Origin: an uncultured Bacteroidales bacterium
GTDB taxonomy: Bacteria; Bacteroidota; Bacteroidia; Bacteroidales; UBA932
Length of the DNA stretch: 6,817 nt
NCBI GenBank assembly: GCA_902461985.1
Contig: CABQAB010000108.1
Coordinates: forward strand, 1-6,817
Direction of reading: 5' to 3'
Shown one piece after another: positions 1-5,123 of this stretch (the stretch's first letter is position 1; every line of letters begins with the position of its first letter). The notes beneath the pieces were generated by a model. It made no database searches, was not told the origin of the DNA, and saw only the letters and a list, made by a program, of their open reading frames with translations. A program made the position numbers and the translations under genes.

Positions 1-347
1 AATGATACGGCATCTATCCCGGCTTTTCTGCAGGCTTCCACAAAAACGGACTGGTAGCCTAAATCGTCTTCAGGCAGGGTTATGAACAGTCCTTCGGTCT
101 CTTCCACGCAGTGTGAGGCGATTTTCTTCAGTATCCTGTTCTCTCTTATGCATTCGGCGGCACTTTCGTGGTCGGTTACGGCATATCTCGCTCCGCTGTG
201 GAGCAGTCCGTGGTTGCGGCCGGTAGCCCCGGAAGTAAAGTCGTGCCTTTCCACAATGAGGGTGCGCAGACCACGCATCGCGCAGTCTCTCGCAGTTCCG
301 GCTCCGGTGATTCCGCCGCCTATGACAATCACATCGTAGTTGTTCAT
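1..347 (-). CDS. glpA: Anaerobic glycerol-3-phosphate dehydrogenase subunit A, N-terminal part (runs off the left edge)
   Basis: Flavoprotein subunit that oxidises sn-glycerol 3-phosphate to dihydroxyacetone phosphate. In the GlpABC complex it passes electrons to the membrane quinone pool. The 115 visible residues begin MNNYDVIVIGGGITGAG, a dinucleotide-binding Rossmann motif (G10-x-G12-xx-G15). They continue with TSGATGRNHGLLHSGARYAV at 38-57 and GLFITLPEDD at 86-95, which I recognise as near-identical to E. coli GlpA; this distinguishes it from aerobic GlpD. The start is the ATG at 345-347, which overlaps the TGA of the upstream radical SAM gene as ATGA, so translational coupling is likely. 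Only a weak purine run (GGGGAT) precedes it. GlpB and GlpC would be expected further left but are not visible. The family call is confident; the C-terminal iron-sulfur/BFD-like region of GlpA cannot be checked. Confidence 0.93.
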   Translation of the reverse strand, partial: MNNYDVIVIGGGITGAGTARDCAMRGLRTLIVERHDFTSGATGRNHGLLHSGARYAVTDHESAAECIRENRILKKIASHCVEETEGLFITLPEDDLGYQSVFVEACRKAGIDAVS

Positions 348-1492
348 ATCCCCGTATTTTCCAGATTCCCAAGTTCCTGTCCGGCAGTGTCCTGTCCGGC
401 ATTGTACATCCTTCCCTGCCAGGTGTCAAGTTCCTCTAAGCGTCTTTCTAACATTTTCACCAGTTCTGCATTGCGCACCAGTCCCCACGGCGTGCCGGTG
501 ACGAATCTCGGCGGTATCTCTCCGGCGAATCTCTCTATGCTCAGTTCCGGTTTGAGCCTTTCGAGCATGGCAGTGAAAAAATCTATATATTCCCCGAGCG
601 TGAACCGGCAGAAATCTTCGGGATGCCTTTCGAATTCCTTCTCCATAGCAGTTCCGCGCACAATCTGGAGCTGGTGGAATTTGACGGAAGTCAGCGGAAG
701 GGAATTGATTGCCGCGCATTCGCCCATCATCATTTCACGGGTCTCGCCCGGCAGCCCGAGCATGAAATGCGCCCCGGTCTCGATTCCTCTCCCGGCAGTC
801 ATGCAGACCGCTTTCCTCGCTGTCTCGAAGTCGTGTCCTCTGTTTACTCTTCTTAGTGTGGCGTCGTAGCAGGATTCTATGCCATATTCGACGATTACGA
901 CGGGAGCGGTGATATGCCTGACTTTGCGGGCTTCTTCCGTGCTCTTCCTGAACTGATGTGCACTGCCTTGACATTCAGTTCCGCCGGACTCCGCCGGCCT
1001 CGCCTTGTCCGGCAATATGTCCCTTTCCCAGCCTTCAAGTATCTTTCCCTTGCCCAAAGCCTCTAAGAAGTCCAGTTTTTCCTCGTCCACACAGTCGGGA
1101 CGGGTCCCGATTACGATTCCGCAGACGGCAGGATGGGACAACGCCCGGCAATAGACCTCCTTCATCTTTTCCAGACTGCCGTAGGTGTTGGAATAGGCCT
1201 GGAAATATGCTAAATAGGAATTTGCATTACGGTACCTGCCCTTGTGGAATTCAAGCCCTTCGTCAATCTGCAGGAGTATATCCTTGTCAGGAGAACTGTA
1301 GGCAGGGTGGAATGCTGCGTTGTCACAGAAAGTGCAGCCTCCGTATCCGAGCTTTCCGTCACGGTTGGGGCAGGTGAAACCGGCGTCAATCACGACTTTC
1401 TGAAGTCTGGACCCGTATCTGCCCCTGAGATAATCCACATAGGCGTTATATCTTCTCCCTCCCGGAAACTCCGCCCCCGCTTTCATACCCAT
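344..1492 (-). CDS. TIGR01212-family radical SAM protein (YhcC/YtqA, MnmL-like)
   Basis: Radical SAM enzyme of the YhcC (E. coli) / YtqA (B. subtilis) group. YtqA, renamed MnmL, has been linked to making mnm5s2U at the tRNA wobble position, acting before the methylase MnmM; I infer a similar role here. The 4Fe-4S cysteines are C41, C53 and C56, in the family signature FTCPNRDG..GGCTFC. Other family landmarks are YLAYFQAYSNTYG (93-105), GTRPDCV (129-135), VEYGIES (201-207), RVNRGHDF (215-222) and HFMLGLPGE (242-250). At 382 residues it is longer than the roughly 310 usual. The excess is a polar segment of about 45 residues at roughly 150-197 and a C-terminal tail with a small tandem repeat. 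The start is uncertain: the ATG at 1490-1492 sits only 3 nt from a GGAGG, while the ATG at 1484-1486 sits 9 nt from it and overlaps the upstream stop as ATGA. It is the third gene of the minus-strand operon. Confidence 0.9.
   Translation of the reverse strand: MGMKAGAEFPGGRRYNAYVDYLRGRYGSRLQKVVIDAGFTCPNRDGKLGYGGCTFCDNAAFHPAYSSPDKDILLQIDEGLEFHKGRYRNANSYLAYFQAYSNTYGSLEKMKEVYCRALSHPAVCGIVIGTRPDCVDEEKLDFLEALGKGKILEGWERDILPDKARPAESGGTECQGSAHQFRKSTEEARKVRHITAPVVIVEYGIESCYDATLRRVNRGHDFETARKAVCMTAGRGIETGAHFMLGLPGETREMMMGECAAINSLPLTSVKFHQLQIVRGTAMEKEFERHPEDFCRFTLGEYIDFFTAMLERLKPELSIERFAGEIPPRFVTGTPWGLVRNAELVKMLERRLEELDTWQGRMYNAGQDTAGQELGNLENTGI
375..404. repeat. 15-bp in-frame tandem duplication in the radical SAM gene
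   Basis: Two adjacent 15-nt units (375-389 and 390-404) agree at 14 of 15 positions; the shared core is TCCTGTCCGGCA. On the minus strand they encode consecutive five-residue blocks in the C-terminal tail, visible as AGQDT followed by AGQEL. Because the unit is a multiple of three, the reading frame is kept. It lies 28-57 bp upstream of the glpA start. Confidence 0.85.
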
Positions 1493-2403
1493 ATTCCTCC
1501 GTTAATCATATGGTCCGCGAAACTCCCCGGGACAGGATTCTGCGCATTGGAATCCTTGTAGGTGGTTTTCTGGAAAAACGCATCGGCTGTCCGGTGCCTG
1601 AAAGTCTCCTCGTCATAAGGCTTGTCCGCCCATGCCCACCATAGATAGTGGGTCGCGGAGTGAGTGATTTTCGGAATGGCGGCATAGATTCCGGCAGCCC
1701 TGGAGTTCTTCTGTACAAGGGTCATGAACAGGAGCTGGTGGACGAAATAGTCTGCAGTGCAGTTCTCTTCTTTCCAGTAGGCATGGATCATGGCCCGCCA
1801 CGCACCGAGCAGGAACGAACCTGTGGTCGAGCGGATAAAGCAGTTCTGGACGAAACTGTATCCGTATTTCGCACCTATGTCACTGACGGTGAACATGAAG
1901 AAGTCCTGAGATGAGATTTCCTGCGGAATGGCGGAAGTGACATAGCAGGTCGTGTCGAGCCAGCAGCCTCCGTGACGGTAGAGAAGTTCCACACGGCAGA
2001 TGTCGGCATAGTGGGCGGGTTTGATTTTCCCTTTCCTGAATTTTTCCTCTATATAGTCTGGAAGCGTGAGGTAGTCCGCAAGGTTTCCGGCATCTAAAAG
2101 CACATACCTGTCCCCGAACTGTCTCCTTGCTGATTCAATGCAGGCTTTGACTATGGGCGGGGCTGATTCTTCGCCCTGCAGCCATATGGAGAAGACTTTC
2201 CCGCTGTCTTTCCCCTGTCCAGGGACATATTTCTCCGCAAAACTGTCGGCAGCCGGCAGGTAACGGCACAGATAATCGGAAACCATGCGCTGCTGGATTA
2301 TGTTCTGCCGGCGTCTGCGTTCATTCCGCGGCAGCCACAAAGGTATGAACAGATGACAGCGCAACCATTTTTTCAATATGAATCCTGAACTTCTTACTCC
2401 CAT
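1483..2403 (-). CDS. Capsular polysaccharide synthesis-type glycosyltransferase (Caps_synt / DXD-sugar family)
   Basis: Predicted cytoplasmic glycosyltransferase of 306 residues, a GT-A-like family used for capsule, LPS or glycolipid decoration. Near the N-terminus there is a short hydrophobic and then very basic stretch (residues 17-33, LFIPLWLPRNERRRR), which may attach it to the membrane face. The fold signatures are IWLQGEE (73-79), LLDAGNLADYLTLPDYI (102-118), and the nucleotide-sugar block HYADICRVELLYRHGGCWLD (131-150). In that block D134, R137, the GG pair and the D150-T-T in place of a full DXD are the expected metal/donor-binding positions. I chose the ATG at 2401-2403 because it follows the phospholipase TGA by one nucleotide (TGACATG) and has AGGA five bases upstream; an in-frame start 27 codons earlier would lie inside the phospholipase gene. 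The TGA at the 3' end overlaps the radical SAM start. Donor and acceptor cannot be read from sequence. Confidence 0.85.
   Translation of the reverse strand: MGVRSSGFILKKWLRCHLFIPLWLPRNERRRRQNIIQQRMVSDYLCRYLPAADSFAEKYVPGQGKDSGKVFSIWLQGEESAPPIVKACIESARRQFGDRYVLLDAGNLADYLTLPDYIEEKFRKGKIKPAHYADICRVELLYRHGGCWLDTTCYVTSAIPQEISSQDFFMFTVSDIGAKYGYSFVQNCFIRSTTGSFLLGAWRAMIHAYWKEENCTADYFVHQLLFMTLVQKNSRAAGIYAAIPKITHSATHYLWWAWADKPYDEETFRHRTADAFFQKTTYKDSNAQNPVPGSFADHMINGGIWV
1496..1500 (-). promoter_or_regulatory. Shine-Dalgarno GGAGG ahead of the radical SAM gene
   Basis: A full GGAGG on the minus strand, unusual in a phylum that mostly does without Shine-Dalgarno sites. It is 3 nt from the ATG at 1490-1492 and 9 nt from the in-frame ATG at 1484-1486. 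The spacing favours the second, which also gives a 4-nt ATGA overlap like the next junction in the operon. Confidence 0.5.
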
Positions 2404-2404
2404 G

Positions 2405-3415
2405 TCAATCCTGTTTTTCGTATTTGTCCAGAGCTTCGGACATAAGTCTGCGTCCGATTTCGGAAATCTCTCCGCCTCTTGCATAATCGGCTATCTCCCC
2501 GTATGCGTCAAAACTCATGGTGACCAGTATGTCGGGTTTGTACATCTGGATCTGCAGTCCGGAAATAGTCCTGAGCATGAGCGAGAACGTACGCGAAAGT
2601 ATGGAATAGTAGTTGTCGTCCTCTGTGAACGGCATCTTCTGCTTTTCGGCATCGTCCGCCAGGCTACGGTATTTGTCCGAGATTTCACGGCTGGTCTCCA
2701 GTGCCTTGCGGGTCTCGTCTCCGGCTATCCTCACGAAGTCGAGCAGAGAATCAGTCTTGGATTTTTTCAGCTGCTCAACAAGGCCGGTCAGGCTGAATCT
2801 TGCCTCCTCCTCGTCATTCCTGGCCTTTTCCAGAAGTTCGAGGTTCTCTGCTATCTTCTTGCTGTCCAGCCGGTTGACATCGAATGAAACCAAGATGTCA
2901 TGTCCGTTCCTGTGGACTATGCTGAAAGGTGCGGTGTTTACTGCTCCTCCGTCAATGAGCTTGTGCCTGCCGTATCTGACCGGGCGGAAAAGGGACGGGA
3001 TGGATATGGATGCGCGGATGGCGTCGAAAAGCTTGCCCTCGCGGAAGACTACTTCCTCGCCGGTATAGAGGTCTGTCGCGACTGCGCAGTATGGTATGCG
3101 CAGGTCTTCGATGTTTACGTCCGGCACCACTTCCTTGATGGCTTTCATGACCTTGTCGCCTTTTACGAGATAGGATTTGCTCAGGGATACGTCAAGCAGG
3201 GACATGAGTCTGGAATTGTTGAGCTTGAACAGCCATTTCTTGAAATCCTGAAGCCCTCCGGCTGCGTAGACGCCTCCGATCAGCGACCCGATGGAGCAGC
3301 CTGCCACCGAGGTTATGTTGTAATCCCTGCTTTCAAGTTCTTCAATTGCCCCTATGTAGGCGAATCCCCGCGGACCTCCGCTCGAAAGCACTAACGCGAC
3401 ATCTTTCGTTTCCAT
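2405..3415 (-). CDS. Patatin-like phospholipase, RssA/NTE type
   Basis: Serine acyl hydrolase of 336 residues with a patatin fold, expected to remove acyl chains from phospholipids or lysophospholipids. The N-terminus carries the oxyanion loop SSGGPRG (11-17), followed by the nucleophile elbow GCSIGS with Ser41. The catalytic-dyad aspartate is Asp155 in LIDGGAVN. IRASISIPSLFRPV (133-146) is the usual patatin block between them. From about residue 180 the protein is charged and helical, rich in Lys and Glu, without a recognisable domain. There is no signal peptide or beta-barrel, so it is probably cytoplasmic or peripheral to the inner membrane. I chose the ATG at 3413-3415 because it begins METKDVALVLSSGG as in relatives; a longer frame back to 3481 would translate the promoter palindrome. 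It is the first gene of the operon, with a predicted 5' leader of about 18 nt. Confidence 0.9.
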   Translation of the reverse strand: METKDVALVLSSGGPRGFAYIGAIEELESRDYNITSVAGCSIGSLIGGVYAAGGLQDFKKWLFKLNNSRLMSLLDVSLSKSYLVKGDKVMKAIKEVVPDVNIEDLRIPYCAVATDLYTGEEVVFREGKLFDAIRASISIPSLFRPVRYGRHKLIDGGAVNTAPFSIVHRNGHDILVSFDVNRLDSKKIAENLELLEKARNDEEEARFSLTGLVEQLKKSKTDSLLDFVRIAGDETRKALETSREISDKYRSLADDAEKQKMPFTEDDNYYSILSRTFSLMLRTISGLQIQMYKPDILVTMSFDAYGEIADYARGGEISEIGRRLMSEALDKYEKQD

Positions 3416-3437
3416 GCTCTTTTGTTTATCAATATGG

Positions 3438-3445
3438 CAAATGTA
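3438..3445 (-). promoter_or_regulatory. -7 promoter element of the phospholipase operon
   Basis: Read on the minus strand this is TACATTTG, matching TAnnTTTG. A start site about 5 bp downstream would give a leader of about 18 nt before the phospholipase ATG. The -33 position is not TTTG. Confidence 0.6.
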
Positions 3446-3467
3446 CATAAAATCGCCCGATTTTATG

Positions 3468-3475
3468 TACATTTG
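3468..3475 (+). promoter_or_regulatory. -7 promoter element of the NlpC/P60 gene
   Basis: TACATTTG on the plus strand, the mirror image of the element in the other arm. A start near 3480 would leave a leader of about 15 nt before the ATG at 3495. The corresponding -33 region lies inside the opposite arm and lacks TTTG, so the two promoters should compete for RNA polymerase. Confidence 0.6.
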
Positions 3476-3494
3476 CCACATAATAGTTCAACTT

Positions 3495-4553
3495 ATGGCA
3501 TCATTCCCTACAAAACATAAAACCTGCTTTTTCCCGGCACTCGCAGTTCTGGTTTTTATGAGTGCCGGTTTTCTGTGCGCAGCGCAGGACGGGGAGCGCG
3601 GATATGCGATAGTGGATGTATCGTGTGCCTTCCTGCGTGCGGAGGCTGATTATGAGTCACCTCTTGAAACACAGGAATTTATGGGTGCGGTTGTGGAAGT
3701 TGTCGGACATGACGGATATTGGGTGAAGGTGCGCACATCCCAGCCGTACACAGCCTGGTGCAATGAGAAATGTCTGGCTTTTACCGACTCGCTTGGGGTG
3801 AAAGAATGGAATGAATCGGAAAGGTATATGGTTACAGCCCCCTTTTCGAGGATATATTCCCGTCCCGACAGGTCTTCGTCTCCGGTCACGGACTTATGCA
3901 GGGGTGACATTGTTCAGGCCTGCTGCGGAGGAAAGGGAAACAGACCGGTAGTCTCCGGAAAGTGGGCTGAAGTCTCCGTCCCTGGAGGCCGGACAGGATG
4001 GACATTGCGTGCGGATATTTTGGATTACGGCAGATGGAGGGAGAGTCTCCGTTCCCGTTCCGAGGATGACGTGCGCAAGTCTGTCGTGAGAGAAGCCGGG
4101 GAGTGGATGGGCGTGCCCTATCTCTGGGGCGGGATGAGTCCCAAGGGCTTCGATTGCAGCGGACTTGTGAGATATGTCTATTATATGAACGGGATTCTCC
4201 TGCCTCGCAATGCTTCGCAGCAGGCTGAATGTGGAGTGGATGTGCCTGTATTCAAGACGGTCGTTGAAGCGGTTGGGGCGGTGAAGCCGGAGTGCGGTTC
4301 AGGCAGTTTTTGCCCGGATGCCCTTCTGCCGGGTGACCTGCTTTTCTTCGGTACGGCTGCGGAAGGCGGGCGGCCTGCAAGAATCACCCATGTGGGCATA
4401 TATGCCGGTGGCGGGCGCATGATTCATTCTTCACAGCTCGTGCGCAGGAATTCCCTGTGCCCGCAAGATGCAGACTGTTATGAAAACGCAGGCCGTCTTA
4501 TCTGTGCGCGGAGGATAATCGGGTGTACGTCCGGCAATCCTGCGGAATTGTAG
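3495..4553 (+). CDS. Secreted NlpC/P60 peptidoglycan endopeptidase with two SH3b domains
   Basis: Cysteine peptidase of 352 residues, family C40, expected to act in the periplasm and cut murein stem peptides, probably the gamma-D-Glu/diaminopimelate bond. Residues 1-30 form a signal peptide: basic KHK, hydrophobic FFPALAVLVFMSAGFLC, then AAQD for signal peptidase I. C28 is not in a good lipobox. Two bacterial SH3 domains follow at roughly 36-100 and 110-178. The catalytic domain spans about 193-345, with YLWGG (209-213), the nucleophile C221 in GFDCSGLVRYVYY, LLPGDLLFFG (277-286), H299 in ITHVGIYAGG and H311 in MIHSS. Between ASQQ and LLPG there is a longer linker than I expect for the family (roughly 250-276), and the protein has many cysteines. 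The ATG at 3495 is preferred over upstream in-frame ATGs that fall within the promoter palindrome. No clear terminator follows. Confidence 0.92.
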   Translation: MASFPTKHKTCFFPALAVLVFMSAGFLCAAQDGERGYAIVDVSCAFLRAEADYESPLETQEFMGAVVEVVGHDGYWVKVRTSQPYTAWCNEKCLAFTDSLGVKEWNESERYMVTAPFSRIYSRPDRSSSPVTDLCRGDIVQACCGGKGNRPVVSGKWAEVSVPGGRTGWTLRADILDYGRWRESLRSRSEDDVRKSVVREAGEWMGVPYLWGGMSPKGFDCSGLVRYVYYMNGILLPRNASQQAECGVDVPVFKTVVEAVGAVKPECGSGSFCPDALLPGDLLFFGTAAEGGRPARITHVGIYAGGGRMIHSSQLVRRNSLCPQDADCYENAGRLICARRIIGCTSGNPAEL

Positions 4554-4562
4554 GCGGCGGGG

Positions 4563-4593
4563 TTTGAGGAATCAGGAAAATGTGCTACATTTG
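4563..4593 (+). promoter_or_regulatory. Bacteroidota-type promoter for the 92-aa gene
   Basis: TTTG at 4563-4566, then exactly 19 nt, then TACATTTG at 4586-4593. This fits both boxes of the sigma-ABfr consensus TTTG-N19-21-TAnnTTTG and is the best promoter in the window. It starts only 10 bp after the NlpC/P60 stop codon and predicts transcription from around 4598. Confidence 0.75.
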
Positions 4594-4597
4594 CACG

Positions 4598-4619
4598 CGG
4601 AAGTCTTTCGAGGCTTCCG
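4598..4619 (+). promoter_or_regulatory. UUCG-loop hairpin at the predicted mRNA 5' end
   Basis: CGGAAGTCT (4598-4606) pairs with AGGCTTCCG (4611-4619) over nine base pairs, one of them G-U, closing a TTCG tetraloop. It coincides with the predicted transcription start, so it would sit at or near the very 5' end of the mRNA. A T-run appears only about 11 nt after the stem, so it is a poor match to an intrinsic terminator for the gene upstream. RNA stabilisation or leader regulation is a better guess, unproven. Confidence 0.6.
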
Positions 4620-4649
4620 GAATATAGACTTTTTAAAAATCAACAGACT

Positions 4650-4928
4650 ATGAACCTTAGAGTTATCAAAAAAGACATTGAGTATTTCGTGGGTGAGTTC
4701 ATTGATGACTGCGCTTTGTTCGCATCACTCAATCCGGACAAGAACAATGAGGATCTCGCCAATATAATAGATGAGGCAATCGAGCTTTACAACAACCTCA
4801 AGGACAAGATCAACCATCCTGAGGAGGGCAGGAAACTCGCAGCATATTATGATGACATCCGCCGCGAACTTTTCGAGTCCCTTGACGGCCTTTGCGAAAA
4901 ACTTAGTTCGGTAGTAAGCGAAAAGTAA
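4650..4928 (+). CDS. Small conserved-looking helical protein of unknown function
   Basis: A 92-residue protein beginning MNLRVIKKDIEYFVGEFI. I have a general impression of similar small proteins in other Bacteroidales but know no function. There is no signal peptide or membrane segment. It is acidic overall and looks almost entirely alpha-helical, in two or three amphipathic segments (about 3-28, 33-54 and 58-89), with a likely break at NHPEEG (55-60). Two cysteines, C21 and C82, lie near opposite ends. It is supported as a real gene by its strong promoter, structured leader, protein-like codon pattern and stop just before the repeat element. No Shine-Dalgarno precedes the ATG; the leader is A-rich, which is normal in this phylum. 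It stands alone as a transcription unit, converging with galE. A small helical adaptor or regulator is possible, but nothing in the sequence proves it. Confidence 0.8.
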   Translation: MNLRVIKKDIEYFVGEFIDDCALFASLNPDKNNEDLANIIDEAIELYNNLKDKINHPEEGRKLAAYYDDIRRELFESLDGLCEKLSSVVSEK

Positions 4929-4957
4929 TCCCGCGCGGCTTTCCGTGTGGACTGAAA

Positions 4958-5097
4958 CAAGGGGGCTGACTAAAAGGTCTGTCATATCGAGCGAAGCCCG
5001 AAGGGCGTAGTCGAGATATCTATTATCTTAAGAAGATCTCTCCACTCGCGAAGCTCGGTCGAGATGACAATGACATAACTTTTAGTCAGCCTCTTTG
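4958..5097. repeat. 140-bp palindromic intergenic repeat (REP/MITE-like) between convergent genes
   Basis: The ends are inverted repeats: GGCTGACTAAAAG (4964-4976) matches CTTTTAGTCAGCC (5079-5091) exactly, and six more bases outward match at four positions (4958-4963 with 5092-5097). Inside, TGTCAT at 4980-4985 faces two tandem ATGACA copies at 5064-5075, and TCGAG-type motifs face each other. The middle has a TCTTAAGA palindrome (5026-5033), and the left half a small GCCC-GAA-GGGC hairpin. Elements with GTCAT..TCGAG..GAAG patterns are scattered between genes in many Bacteroidota genomes. It encodes no protein. Lying between the 92-aa gene and galE, both pointing at it, it may also serve as a two-way terminator. 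No clear target-site duplication is visible. Confidence 0.75.
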
Positions 5098-5123
5098 TAT
5101 GTTTGGGAGTGTGCGTCGCGGGC

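Larger units (their letters stand above)
3435..3478. promoter_or_regulatory. 44-bp perfect palindrome forming a symmetric bidirectional promoter
   Basis: The 21-nt arms 3435-3455 and 3458-3478 are exact reverse complements around a central CC. Each arm holds TACATTTG facing outward, which fits the Bacteroidota -7 consensus TAnnTTTG. The arms therefore direct transcription away from each other, towards the phospholipase (start 3415) and the NlpC/P60 gene (start 3495). Predicted start sites (about 3433 and 3480) fall at the outer ends of the palindrome, so it should work as DNA and not be transcribed from its own promoters. No TTTG -33 box is present at the usual 19-21 nt spacing for either direction. 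Confidence 0.7.

Noticed and set aside
168..869. 233-codon plus-strand frame, Ser-rich
   Set aside because: It lies antisense to glpA and the radical SAM gene, both with clear family motifs, and its translation shows no domain; it is a shadow frame.
2404..2484. 27-codon N-terminal extension of the glycosyltransferase
   Set aside because: It overlaps the phospholipase 3' end; the start at 2403 follows that stop by 1 nt and has a usable ribosome-binding site.
3414..3494. Upstream in-frame extension of the NlpC/P60 gene, and the matching extension of the phospholipase frame to 3481
   Set aside because: Both translate the promoter palindrome, which is why the two extensions share WQMYIKS and DFMYICHI. 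The shared peptide is an effect of the symmetry, and the real starts at 3495 and 3415 give a proper signal peptide and a family-typical N-terminus.
3520..3584. NlpC/P60 protein as a lipoprotein via C28
   Set aside because: The residues before C28 are G-F-L, with Leu at -1 where Gly, Ala or Ser is needed; a signal peptidase I site at AAQ fits better.
4598..4634. Intrinsic terminator for the NlpC/P60 gene
   Set aside because: The stem is good, but the T-run starts about 11 nt after it and is only five bases long; the hairpin coincides better with the start of the next transcript.
4958..5097. CRISPR repeat or tRNA gene
   Set aside because: There is no regular repeat-spacer array, and no cloverleaf or T-loop GGTTCGAATCC-like signature; the symmetry is that of one inverted-repeat element.
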